A stretch of DNA of 64,000 bases from Thermodesulfobacteriota bacterium (GTDB taxonomy: Bacteria; Desulfobacterota; QYQD01): NCBI GenBank assembly GCA_031082315.1, contig JAVHLC010000005.1, positions 62,001-126,000 on the forward strand. Reading direction: 5' to 3'. Of the stretch, positions 42,634-51,618 are shown piece after piece. How positions within the stretch are numbered: position 1 is the first letter of the stretch; every line of letters begins with the position of its first letter. A program made the translations under genes and the position numbers. The notes below the pieces were generated by a model. The model made no database searches and had not been told where the DNA came from. It saw nothing but the letters and a program-made list of their open reading frames with translations.

Positions 42634-43542
42634 ATGCAGCCCACATTTCACAGACTGATTAATGGTGACGCAAGGGACTTGTCTTTCTTAGAAGATGAGT
42701 CGGTGCATCTTGTTGTCACATCTCCTCCTTATTGGAACCTCAAGCGTTATAATGAGAACCCTGATCAACTTGGCCATGTTCAAAACTACGAAGCATTTCT
42801 CACAGAATTGGAAAAAGTATGGCGCCACATATTCCGTGTTCTCGTTCCGGGTGGTCGTTTGGTTTGTGTTGTCGGGGATGTCTGTGTGTCACGCCGCAAT
42901 TTCGGGCGGCACCTTGTCTTTCCGCTTCATGCCGACATCTGCGTGATTTGCCGGCGTATTGGTTTTGATAACCTTAATCCCATTGTGTGGCACAAGATTG
43001 CCAATGCTTCATACGAAGTTCAAAACGGATCTAAGTTCCTTGGTAAACCTTACGAACCGAATGCAATCATCAAGAATGATATGGAATTTATTCTTATGCA
43101 GAGGAAGCCCGGCGGATATCGAAAGCCTACGGAGTCACAACGCGAAGCCAGCAAAATAAGCAAAAAGGAGTTTGATCGCTGGTTCCAGCAAATCTGGAAT
43201 ATCACAGGAGTTTCTACCAAGCAACATCCTGCACCATTTCCTCTAGAACTGGCTACACGCTTGGTACGGATGTTTTCCTTCTCCGGAGATACGGTACTAG
43301 ATCCATTCTCCGGTTCAGGTACAACGATGGTTGCGGCCCTGAAAACAGACCGCAACAGTATCGGCATTGAAATTGATCCTGAATATTGTAGGATGGCAGC
43401 TAGATATCTGAAAGCAGAAACCGCTGATTTCTTTTCAAACGCCAAGCTCCTTTTCGAAAAGGTCACTGTTGAGAAAACTTGCATGGTCAGGGAAGATCAA
43501 ACACTGTATGAAGTAAAACCCACGAAGAAGAAACTGGCATAG
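42634..43542 (+). CDS. DNA methyltransferase, beta class (SPPY ... FSGSGTT)
   Basis: 302 residues. Catalytic TSPPYW (29-34) precedes the AdoMet-binding DPFSGSGTTMVAAL (about 228), the beta-class order used by N6-adenine and N4-cytosine enzymes. Presumably protects the site of the adjacent endonuclease. The frame is open far upstream inside the endonuclease gene; ATG 42634 is the sensible start although its ribosome binding site is weak, suggesting translational coupling. Confidence 0.9.
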   Translation: MQPTFHRLINGDARDLSFLEDESVHLVVTSPPYWNLKRYNENPDQLGHVQNYEAFLTELEKVWRHIFRVLVPGGRLVCVVGDVCVSRRNFGRHLVFPLHADICVICRRIGFDNLNPIVWHKIANASYEVQNGSKFLGKPYEPNAIIKNDMEFILMQRKPGGYRKPTESQREASKISKKEFDRWFQQIWNITGVSTKQHPAPFPLELATRLVRMFSFSGDTVLDPFSGSGTTMVAALKTDRNSIGIEIDPEYCRMAARYLKAETADFFSNAKLLFEKVTVEKTCMVREDQTLYEVKPTKKKLA

Positions 43543-43786
43543 GCCAACATGGCAATCCAGCCGACTCGTTACACTCGCACTCGCGTCTGATTTTTGTGTT
43601 CGTCTAAAGACGGGGAGACGGGAACGTCCACAAAATTATAAATTTCCAGGTAGCGCGTCAGCTTTCCCCGCACCTATTGCGACACAGCCTCTTAATGGGG
43701 GAGGGCCAGGATTTCCGGATGAAAGCTGTTCAGAGGCGGCTCTTATCTTTCATCTGTTTGCCCCTTCGATTACAGTAACTTTTATG
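43543..43786. other. Gene-free interval after the methyltransferase
   Basis: No ORF. GGCCAACATGGCAATCCAGC followed by CGAC (43543-43566) vaguely recalls the left end of attC sites; GACGGGGAGACGGGAACGTCC (43610-43631) resembles pieces of REP-transposase flanks. A TTTCCGGATGAAAGCTG repeat piece is at 43712. Confidence 0.25.
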
Positions 43787-43815
43787 TTGACTTCCAGAAT
43801 TCTACGCCTTAATAT
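43787..43815 (+). promoter_or_regulatory. Sigma-70 promoter of vapBC
   Basis: TTGACT, 17 nt, TAATAT; start near 43822, within the palindrome that follows. Confidence 0.65.
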
Positions 43816-43817
43816 TA

Positions 43818-43830
43818 CACATAATATGTG
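43818..43830. promoter_or_regulatory. Palindromic operator CACATA-A-TATGTG
   Basis: Perfect 6-1-6 palindrome covering the predicted start point, 19 bp before the vapB ATG: the expected place for autorepression by the VapB dimer. Confidence 0.55.
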
Positions 43831-43848
43831 GACACAGGGAGGACAGCT

Positions 43849-44082
43849 ATGAAACGCAATGTGACTCTTGCTCTGGATGAAGAGCTTCTTCATAGAGCCA
43901 GGATAGTATGTCAAAAAAAGAGAACAACTCTGACCCAGGTTATCCGAGATCGATTGGAAGATCTGGTTCGCCAGAATGAAGAGTACCAGAGCGCTATGGA
44001 ACGAATCATTGCCCGAATGAAAGAACGACCTATCAAAGTCGGAAAAAAGACCTGGACCAGAGAGGAGCTTCATGCGCGATAG
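43849..44082 (+). CDS. vapB: VapB-type ribbon-helix-helix antitoxin
   Basis: 77 residues. MKRNVTLALDEELLHRARIV is the RHH strand-helix, TTLTQVIRDRLEDLVRQ the second helix; the C-terminal KVGKKTWTREELHAR would wrap the toxin. ATG 43849 has GGGAGG upstream (43828 is an in-frame artefact). Overlaps vapC by 11 nt. Confidence 0.85.
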   Translation: MKRNVTLALDEELLHRARIVCQKKRTTLTQVIRDRLEDLVRQNEEYQSAMERIIARMKERPIKVGKKTWTREELHAR

Positions 44083-44503
44083 CCTCTTTTTCGATACCAA
44101 TATTTTAGTTTATGCCTTTGACAAGACTGACCAGAAAAAATATGAAATTGCTTCCCGTTTGGTAACGGAATCCTTCCAAAAGGGAAACGGAGTTATCAGT
44201 GCCCAGGTCTTGAAAGAATTCTTTGTCACGGTTACTCGCAAGGTTCCTGAAAAAATGAGTGTAGATGACGCGGAACAGACCATACGCGACTTTTCTGTTT
44301 GGAAAGTGGTTGACACTACCGTTCCCTTGATCTTAAAAGCGATTGGATTCCATAAACAGTTTGATTTTTCTTTTTGGGATGCCACGATTGTGGCTGCCTG
44401 CCACCTTGCAGGTTCTTCTGCTCTTCTATCAGAGGATCTGTCCCATGGTATGTTGATTGAGAATATCCGGATTATAAATCCATTCCGTGCAGACCAGCCC
44501 TAA
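44072..44503 (+). CDS. vapC: VapC-type PIN-domain toxin
   Basis: 143 residues. PIN acidic residues: D8 in FFDTNILVYAFD, E49 in QVLKEFF, and the FSFWDATIVAACH aspartate, with a further ELxxD-like LLSEDL. Mg2+-dependent RNase, normally blocked by VapB. Complete and apparently intact. Confidence 0.9.
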   Translation: MRDSLFFDTNILVYAFDKTDQKKYEIASRLVTESFQKGNGVISAQVLKEFFVTVTRKVPEKMSVDDAEQTIRDFSVWKVVDTTVPLILKAIGFHKQFDFSFWDATIVAACHLAGSSALLSEDLSHGMLIENIRIINPFRADQP

Positions 44504-44616
44504 TAAATCTCCCTCATCCTCTCAAGGCATTGGTGGTAATCTTAAGACCGGGCGGGGACTGATGTCTCTTGCGACTGTTGGGGATAGATAGTGAGGTTAA
44601 TCCGGGCCGCGGGCCA

Positions 44617-47316
44617 TCAGCCTGTCTTTTTATGCCCTTCCAATTTAAAAAGCAGGGCCTTTTTGACCTCTTCACATTGTTCCGGATGATATATCTTTTG
44701 TCCATATAAATCCCGAACATAAAATACATCCACCACCTGGTCCACCTTGGTAGATATCTTGGCCGATCTGATGTCCAGCCCCATATCAAATAGCGTCCGG
44801 GCAAGGGAGTAGAGGAGCCCGGGGCGGTCGTTTGTATAGACTTCAATAACCGTGTAGAAGTCCGAGCCTTCATTGTCGATCACTACTTTTGATGAACGTC
44901 CGCGTTTTTTAGCCTGAAGTGATAATGGCGTCGTCTTTTCGGCCAGTCGATAGTCAAATGAAAGCCTCCCGCTTAAGGTCTTTCCCAGGTCTTCTGCAAC
45001 CTTTTTCCATCTTATTTCACCTGAAATCCCCCCCAGCCCCCCTTTAACAAAGGGGGGTAAGGTGGGATTATTTTCATTGTCCTTTGTGTCGTCATGCAAC
45101 ATGTGTGTTTCGTCGGCGGGCTCTTCGATAAGTTCTCTAACCTGAAAGATATCTACCGCTATTCCATCGCCCCAGGTAAAAATCTGTGTCCCAAGGACAT
45201 CGAGGTCGTTTAAGGCCAACACCCCTGAGATCTGCGCAAAGAGTCCAGGCTTATCTTCGGCCAGGACAGTCAGCTCCCGAAAACTATTTCTCGCTTCTAT
45301 AAACAGGGCAAATTTCTTATCGCTAAGCTCTTGGGCTAATTGAAGATGCCTTAGAATCTTGTGCGGTGTTACAGTAAGGAGATAATCTCCCGGCATGTTC
45401 TCTATGTGCTTCGACACGGCAGGATTCTTTAGCTCCGGCGTTAAACCGTCTTTGACCTGGGCCAGGACTTTTCGTATCCTTGCTGTGGTCTGTGGAGTGG
45501 CTAATTCGCCTCGTTGCAGGATGTGTTTGATTTTGAGGTAAAGTTCGTCCACCAGAGCCGCTTTCCAGGCTGTCCAGGCCAGGGACCCGGTCGCTTTGGA
45601 ATCGGCTATGGTCAGAAGATAAAGCATATTAAGCCTTTTTATATCCTGAATCTTTTGGGCGCATTCCACGATGATCTTTTCATCTTCCATATCCCGGCGC
45701 GTGGCTATCTCAACGAGAAGAAGGTGATGGCGGACGACAAAAACCATATCACGCATAACATCCTCCTCCAGACCCATTCTTCCGGCGATTTTCGGGATCA
45801 AATCCGCCCCTTTTTCGGCATGGTTATGGCCTATACCCTTGCCGATATCATGTAGCAGCGCGGTTAGAAAGAGGTACTCAGGTCTGTCTATCTCAGCAAA
45901 GGGGTATTTGTCTTCTTCACGCATGAGGCTTAATTCCAGAAAGGTCAACAGGGAGTGCTTATCCACCGTGTAAATGTGATAGGCATCGTGTTGAACCTGG
46001 CAGCGGATATTCTCAAATTCAGGTATATATAGGGCCAGGAGGCCGGTTTGGAGCATAACCTCCAGTTGTTTGAAGGCGGACGAACCCAGCTTCATAAGGT
46101 TGAGCATAGACCGGCTGGTCTGGCGGGAAGAACGGAATGAGTCGTTGACCAGGCATAGGTTATCTCTTATGAATTGGCCGGTCCGCGGGTGGATTTCTGC
46201 GCCGTATCTCGCTGCGTATTCAAAGATCTTTAACAGCAGATAGGGCTTTTTGACTAAGGCCTCGGGCCTGTCTATCCTTATTTCTTCCTTGTAAATAGAT
46301 ACATCTTTTTCCAGGATACGATCGGGTAAGTCCACGGTTTTGGCGTGAGGCTTGATCTTTAAGGCGTGCAGGATACGGTCAAAAAACAAAGAGGAAATAT
46401 ATTCGATGGTAGAGGCGTGTAGGTAGAATTCCCGCATAAGTCCTTCTACCTCGAGAAAATCTGCCCTTGCGGCAAATTCGAGTGCGCCGGCCATGTCTTC
46501 CTGATATTCAAAACAAAGTTGATCGTTTTTTCTGCCACTGAGGATATGAAGCCGGTTTCTTATCCGCCAAAGGAAATCGAGGGACTGCTCCAGGGAAGTC
46601 CGGTCATTCTGAGAGAGAAGGGCGGCATTGACCATTTCCTCCAAGGTGGACAGATTAAAGAGGGCCTTAGCCGTCCACAGGATGCTATGGTAATCTCTCA
46701 GGCCGCCCTTTCCCTCCTTGATATTCGGCTCCAGGAGGAAGGCCGCCTCGCCGTATCTCTGATATCGTTTCTGATTTTCTATCAGGATATTTTCTAAAAA
46801 TTTTTTCCTTTGTCCTTCGATAATCCTTTCATGGAATCTCTTTTTGAATTTTCCAAAAAGCTCTCTGTTCCCGGCCAGGCACCGTGCGTCCAGAAAAGAT
46901 GTCTGGGTGTGAAAGTTTTCCCCCGCGATGTCGATGCAGTCCGTTACGGTCCTGACGCTGTGTCCGATCTCCAGGCCGGCATCCCAAAGGGGATAAAATA
47001 TTTCTTCGGATACGAATTCTACCACCGGACCTGCCCCCCCGGTGCAGAGAATCATTAAATCGATATCAGAGTAGAGCGCCAGTTCGTTTCTTCCATAGCC
47101 GCCGACAGGGACAAGGGTTATGGAACGAAGGCTTCCCGTATGGGTTTTTTGCCATTTTCTCTCTGCCTGATAGAATACAGAGACCAGGAAGACATCCGTT
47201 ATTACCGATAGTTCACGAACCGCTTCCCTGCCTGGGAGCTGTGGGTCTTGCGAATTCCTTACGGCCTCACGCTGGTCTTTAAGATGCCGGATATGCTCCT
47301 TAAGTGACTTTTCCAT
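44617..47316 (-). CDS. glnD: PII uridylyltransferase/uridylyl-removing enzyme GlnD with in-frame repeat
   Basis: 899 residues. Nucleotidyltransferase domain GGYGRNELALYSDIDLMIL, HD domain LTALLHDIGKG, and two C-terminal ACT domains (FAQISGVLALNDLDVL and GLLYSLARTLFDMGLDIRSAK). Uridylylates GlnK when glutamine is low. Between the ACT domains, residues about 742-766, lies NPTLPPFVKGGLGGI, the translation of a family E repeat (45020-45090). The frame stays open, so the protein probably tolerates it. Five bases downstream of glnK. Confidence 0.95.
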   Translation of the reverse strand: MEKSLKEHIRHLKDQREAVRNSQDPQLPGREAVRELSVITDVFLVSVFYQAERKWQKTHTGSLRSITLVPVGGYGRNELALYSDIDLMILCTGGAGPVVEFVSEEIFYPLWDAGLEIGHSVRTVTDCIDIAGENFHTQTSFLDARCLAGNRELFGKFKKRFHERIIEGQRKKFLENILIENQKRYQRYGEAAFLLEPNIKEGKGGLRDYHSILWTAKALFNLSTLEEMVNAALLSQNDRTSLEQSLDFLWRIRNRLHILSGRKNDQLCFEYQEDMAGALEFAARADFLEVEGLMREFYLHASTIEYISSLFFDRILHALKIKPHAKTVDLPDRILEKDVSIYKEEIRIDRPEALVKKPYLLLKIFEYAARYGAEIHPRTGQFIRDNLCLVNDSFRSSRQTSRSMLNLMKLGSSAFKQLEVMLQTGLLALYIPEFENIRCQVQHDAYHIYTVDKHSLLTFLELSLMREEDKYPFAEIDRPEYLFLTALLHDIGKGIGHNHAEKGADLIPKIAGRMGLEEDVMRDMVFVVRHHLLLVEIATRRDMEDEKIIVECAQKIQDIKRLNMLYLLTIADSKATGSLAWTAWKAALVDELYLKIKHILQRGELATPQTTARIRKVLAQVKDGLTPELKNPAVSKHIENMPGDYLLTVTPHKILRHLQLAQELSDKKFALFIEARNSFRELTVLAEDKPGLFAQISGVLALNDLDVLGTQIFTWGDGIAVDIFQVRELIEEPADETHMLHDDTKDNENNPTLPPFVKGGLGGISGEIRWKKVAEDLGKTLSGRLSFDYRLAEKTTPLSLQAKKRGRSSKVVIDNEGSDFYTVIEVYTNDRPGLLYSLARTLFDMGLDIRSAKISTKVDQVVDVFYVRDLYGQKIYHPEQCEEVKKALLFKLEGHKKTG
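45020..45090. repeat. Family E palindromic repeat inside glnD
   Basis: Minus strand ACAAAGGACAATGAAAATAAT, CCCCCCTTTGTT-AAAGGGGGG, GGATTTCAGG: same left end and arms as 11841-11935. Length and phase keep the glnD frame. Confidence 0.85.
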
Positions 47317-47321
47317 TGGCC

Positions 47322-47684
<363 letters not shown>

Positions 47685-48908
47685 TTATAAGTTGTACGCT
47701 GTTTCGTTATGCTGGGTGAGGTCAAGCCCGCTCACTTCGTCTTCAGGGCTGACCCGCAGGCCCATTATCCAATCCAGCGCCTTCAATATGATAAGGGACA
47801 TGATAAAGGCATAGCCGATGGTTACAATAACCGAGAGGGCCTGGATGCCCAGTTGGCCTGGATTGCCGAAGAAAAGGCCGTTCGCGCCGGCCGCATTGAT
47901 GGCCTTGTCCGCAAAAAGTCCGGTAGCCAGGGCCCCCCATGCGCCTCCCACACCGTGGATGCCTACCACATCCAGGCTGTCATCGTAGCCTAATTTAGTT
48001 TTTATGACGATGGCAAAGTAACAGAGAACTCCGGCTACCATTCCGATAATAAGGGCCGCCGGCAGGCCGACAAAACCGCAGGCCGGGGTGATGCCTACCA
48101 GGCCGGCCACGGCCCCGCTCGCCGTTCCCAGGGTAGTGGGCTTACCGCGGTATATCCATTCCACGATTGTCCAGGTCAAGGCCGCTGAGGCTGCTGCTGC
48201 GTGTGTGGTAACAAAGGCATTGACGGCCAGCGGGCCGCAGCCAAGGGCGCTCCCGGCATTGAAACCAAACCATCCGAACCACAATAAGGCGGCGCCCATG
48301 ATGGTCATGGGCAGGTTATGGGGATGCATGGGTTCCGTGCCATAGCCTTTTCTTTTCCCAATGAGCAAGGCCGCGGCCAGGGCAGAAGCGCCGGAACTGA
48401 TGTGAACGACCGTTCCGCCCGCAAAGTCCAGGGCCCCGAGGTTTCGTATCCACCCGCCTATTCCCCAGACCCAGTGGCAGATGGGGTTATAGACCAGGGT
48501 CACCCATAATATGGTGAAAAGCAAAAATGCGCTGAACTTCATGCGTTCCGCAAATGCGCCGGTAATCAGGGCCGGGGTTATTACTGCGAACATCCCCTGA
48601 AATATCATGAATGCAAGATGCGGTAGCGTTTCAGAATACCCGGCAAAAGATGACAAACCCACGCCGTTCAACCCGAACCAATCCAGGCCTCCGATCACCC
48701 CTCCCATATCCGGGCCGAAGGCCATGCTATACCCCCAGAGTACCCATTCTACGCTGATCAGCGCAAGTATCACGAAACTTTGCATAATAGTCCCCAGGAC
48801 ATTCTTGCCCCGGACCATGCCCCCGTAGAAGAACGCCAGCCCTGGGGTCATAAACATGACCAGGGCTGCCGAAAGCAAAACAAACATAGTATCTACAGAG
48901 TTAACCAT
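47685..48908 (-). CDS. amtB: Ammonium transporter AmtB
   Basis: 407 residues, 11 predicted helices. TPGLAFFYGGMVRGKNVLGT, the twin-His region (HISSGASALAAAL and DVVGIHGVGGAWGALATGLF) and FNAGSALG are AmtB signatures. No cleavable signal peptide evident. ATG 48908 follows GGGGAAAG. First gene after a sigma-54 promoter. Confidence 0.95.
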   Translation of the reverse strand: MVNSVDTMFVLLSAALVMFMTPGLAFFYGGMVRGKNVLGTIMQSFVILALISVEWVLWGYSMAFGPDMGGVIGGLDWFGLNGVGLSSFAGYSETLPHLAFMIFQGMFAVITPALITGAFAERMKFSAFLLFTILWVTLVYNPICHWVWGIGGWIRNLGALDFAGGTVVHISSGASALAAALLIGKRKGYGTEPMHPHNLPMTIMGAALLWFGWFGFNAGSALGCGPLAVNAFVTTHAAAASAALTWTIVEWIYRGKPTTLGTASGAVAGLVGITPACGFVGLPAALIIGMVAGVLCYFAIVIKTKLGYDDSLDVVGIHGVGGAWGALATGLFADKAINAAGANGLFFGNPGQLGIQALSVIVTIGYAFIMSLIILKALDWIMGLRVSPEDEVSGLDLTQHNETAYNL

Positions 48909-48950
48909 AACCACTACTTTCCCCTTTCAATGTTTTTGATTGAGGATAAA

Positions 48951-48966
48951 AGCACCATCCATGCCA
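48951..48966 (-). promoter_or_regulatory. Sigma-54 promoter of amtB-glnK-glnD
   Basis: Minus strand TGGCAT-GGATG-GTGCT; GG and GC are ten bases apart as required, two substitutions from TGGCAC-N5-TTGCT. Leader about 30 nt. Fits nitrogen-limited expression. Confidence 0.6.
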
Positions 48967-49018
48967 TCCTAAAAAAGGTAGCAGAAACAGACAATTAAGT
49001 TTTTGTCAGATGGTTATT

Positions 49019-49044
49019 CACAAAATATTTTTTACGGTTTTGTG
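49019..49044. promoter_or_regulatory. CACAAAA-N12-TTTTGTG inverted repeat, candidate enhancer
   Basis: Perfect 7-bp arms centred about 70 bp upstream of the sigma-54 promoter, followed by ACAAAATTGTA at 49065-49075. Possible binding site of the NifA-like regulator encoded upstream. The rest of the gap 48909-49311 is the repeat at 49078-49206. Confidence 0.35.
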
Positions 49045-49077
49045 ATAAAGGCAGCGCGCTTTTTACAAAATTGTAAT

Positions 49078-49206
49078 GAACATGCATAGCGAGTGCATTC
49101 CCCGCTGCTTGCAGCGGGGTTAGCGAGCGAATACGATGCATTTTACCTTGCATACGGAGATTCCCCGTCCGCCCAAGGTCCGCCTGCGGCGGACGGGGAG
49201 CTTCAA
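49078..49206. repeat. Interspersed repeat (family B), long copy
   Basis: Same GAACATGCATAGCGAG start as 1371-1483; the distal hairpin is CCCCGTCCGCC-CAAGGTCCGCCT-GCGGCGGACGGGG, then AGCTTCAA. Confidence 0.7.
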
Positions 49207-49311
49207 TGTCTGCCCAGTGCATTCAGGAGAGATTATCCTTGCCTTTTTCCGGCGGGCTTGCCTTGTGGGCGGCAGGGGAGGGCGGTCGGGCGCAGAGATA
49301 TGTCTTGAGAT

Positions 49312-50874
49312 TTAACTCACCTTGAACTGTTTTGGGTCCAGTCCATACTTGTGAATCTTGTAATTCAGAATACGCAGGCTCGTATCCAGGTATTGAGCCG
49401 CCTGGGACTGATTGCCCCTGGTCTCTTTTAATGCCTCTATAATCATCTCTTTCTCAGTGTTATCCACCGCTTCGGCCAAGGAGAGGCGACTATGGGTCCT
49501 GGAGCTGCCCGGCGTCTGTAACGTCGGAGGAAGATGGTAGCTCTTTATAACCTCTTCATCACAGATCAGGATGGCCCTTTCCATACAGTTTTGAAGCTCC
49601 CGAACGTTGCCCGGCCAGTGGTATTGCATGAGCATATCAATGGCCGGGGTGGAAATACGGCGGATGTTTTTATTGTTTTCGCGGCAGAACCTTTCTAAAA
49701 AGTGTTCGGCCAAGAGCAGAATATCAGTTCTCCGTTCCCTTAATGGCGGTATATGGATGGGAAAGACATTGAGGCGGTAGTAGAGGTCTTCCCTGAACGT
49801 TCCTTTGCTGAGCGCCTCTTCAAGATCCTTATTGGTTGCGGCAATTATCCGAACGTCACAGTGAATCGTTTGCGTGCCGCCCAGGCGCTCGAATTCGTGC
49901 TCCTGGATGACGCGCAGCAACTTGACCTGAATGTTCTGGCTGAGTTCACCCACTTCATCCAGGAATATAGAGCCTCCTTCGGCCAGCTCGAAGCGTCCCT
50001 TTTTTTGATGGATAGCCCCGGTAAAAGCGCCTTTCTCATGGCCAAACAGTTCGCTTTCAATGAGGGTTTCCGGCAAGGCCGAGCAATTGACCTTAATAAA
50101 TGGTTTATGGGCTCGGCGACTGTTATAGTGGAGGGCATTGGCCACCAGTTCTTTGCCGGTGCCGCTCTCCCCCCGGATGAGTACTGTAGCGTTGCTTCCG
50201 GCCACCCTGGAGATCATCTCATAGACCTCCTTCATCCGGCTGCTGTTTCCCACGATATGGGAAATACTGTACTTGTCAGTCAGCCGGTGCCTCAACTCCA
50301 GATTTTCGTTGATCAGGAGTTCCTTTTCTTTCTCCATCGTCTGTATCTTGATTACTGTCTGGGCAATCAGGGAGGAAATGATGGTCAAAAGTCTCAGGTC
50401 TTCATCTAATGAGACATCTGTCTGGAAGAGCCTGTCCACACTTAAGGCCCCTACCGTTTTCCGGGCGGCCTTTATCGGCACACAAATAAAGGAGATATCC
50501 TGCTTGGCCAGATCCCCCCGGGAGCGGGTTCGATTAAGAAATAAGGGTTCTTCACTGATCCTGGGGACAACCATAGGCTCTCCGGATTCCACTACCTTGC
50601 CGGTGATCCCTTCGCCTAGTTTGTATCTGCCGCGTTTGCGGGCCTCGGCAGTCAATCCATGCGCTACTTCAATCTGGAGCTCGGAGGTCATGGGATTGAG
50701 AATGGTAATTGTACCCCTGGTCATACCCAGTTTTTTTGCCAGTATGTCGAGGGTGCTATGCAGAGAGTCCCTCAGGTACAGAGAGGCGCCTAAGGCCCTG
50801 GCAATCTCGTATAGGCAGGTAATTTCTTCTATCTCACGAGATGTTTTTCTGTCAATACGCATACATATTCCCAT
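49312..50874 (-). CDS. NifA-like sigma-54 activator (GAF-AAA+-Fis)
   Basis: 520 residues. GAF domain about 20-180, AAA+ domain about 205-440 with GESGTGKELVA and intact GAFTGA, Fis-type HTH at the end (RGNQSQAAQYLDTSLRILNY). Domain order is that of NifA; the extra cysteines of oxygen-sensitive rhizobial NifA are not present. Overlaps the GltB3 gene by 23 nt and so is part of the glutamate synthase operon; likely regulates nitrogen genes such as amtB. Calling it true NifA would need nif genes, none of which are in view. Confidence 0.88.
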   Translation of the reverse strand: MGICMRIDRKTSREIEEITCLYEIARALGASLYLRDSLHSTLDILAKKLGMTRGTITILNPMTSELQIEVAHGLTAEARKRGRYKLGEGITGKVVESGEPMVVPRISEEPLFLNRTRSRGDLAKQDISFICVPIKAARKTVGALSVDRLFQTDVSLDEDLRLLTIISSLIAQTVIKIQTMEKEKELLINENLELRHRLTDKYSISHIVGNSSRMKEVYEMISRVAGSNATVLIRGESGTGKELVANALHYNSRRAHKPFIKVNCSALPETLIESELFGHEKGAFTGAIHQKKGRFELAEGGSIFLDEVGELSQNIQVKLLRVIQEHEFERLGGTQTIHCDVRIIAATNKDLEEALSKGTFREDLYYRLNVFPIHIPPLRERRTDILLLAEHFLERFCRENNKNIRRISTPAIDMLMQYHWPGNVRELQNCMERAILICDEEVIKSYHLPPTLQTPGSSRTHSRLSLAEAVDNTEKEMIIEALKETRGNQSQAAQYLDTSLRILNYKIHKYGLDPKQFKVS

Positions 50875-51613
50875 AAGGTCGGTGTGAGAAAGGGACTACT
50901 TTCTTGAATGGCACAGATAACACCTTTCGAAGATCAATATCAAGGTCTTCGCAGTATTCCTTAAGATACATTTTAAGGTTTTTTTGGTCCTCGTTGTCTA
51001 ACTCTTTGGGAATTAGCCCAAATCCCAGTTGATGAGGATCGACCTCGCCCCGGACGTATATAACCCCCCCGTGCATTCCGGTGCCCATAAATATCCCCGC
51101 TATGGGCCTGGCGGCATCCTGGCTGAACATACCCAGGAGGATGATTACTCCTCCAGCCATGTATTCGCCAAGAAAATCACCGGCCTTGCCGCCGATAACG
51201 ATCACCGGGATCTTGTCCTGGTAGGCTTTCATGTGGATACCGGCGCGGTAGCCGGCGTCGCCTTTGATATGAATCCTCCCCCCCCTCATCCCGTAGCCTA
51301 CGACATCTCCTGCCATGCCTTCGACAACGATCTTGCCGACGTCCATGGTGTTGCCCACCCCGTCCTGGGCATTGCCGTGGACTACGACGTGTGGTCCCTT
51401 CATGAAGGCCCCCAGGTCTTGTCCCGGAACGCCATAGACCTCCATGCTGATTTTTTTGCTTATGCCATCCGCGATGTAACGCTGGCCGTTGACATTTCTC
51501 AGGATAAAATTTTCCTCTCCATTCCCTACGGCCTTTCTTATCATATCGTTCAAGTCTTTATAGTAAATTCCCTGCGCGTTAATTTCCATAGGGTTCTCTG
51601 TCTTGTCTCTCAT
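50852..51613 (-). CDS. Glutamate synthase GXGXG domain protein (GltB domain 3)
   Basis: 253 residues. Repeated glycine turns GNGEEN, GVGNTMDVGKIVVEGMAGDVVGYGMRGG and GGKAGDFLGEYMAGG form the β-helix that ends GltB in fused enzymes. Structural subunit of split GOGAT. Five bases after the glutaminase gene. Confidence 0.9.
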   Translation of the reverse strand: MRDKTENPMEINAQGIYYKDLNDMIRKAVGNGEENFILRNVNGQRYIADGISKKISMEVYGVPGQDLGAFMKGPHVVVHGNAQDGVGNTMDVGKIVVEGMAGDVVGYGMRGGRIHIKGDAGYRAGIHMKAYQDKIPVIVIGGKAGDFLGEYMAGGVIILLGMFSQDAARPIAGIFMGTGMHGGVIYVRGEVDPHQLGFGLIPKELDNEDQKNLKMYLKEYCEDLDIDLRKVLSVPFKKVVPFSHRPYGNMYAY

Positions 51614-51618
51614 AAAAA

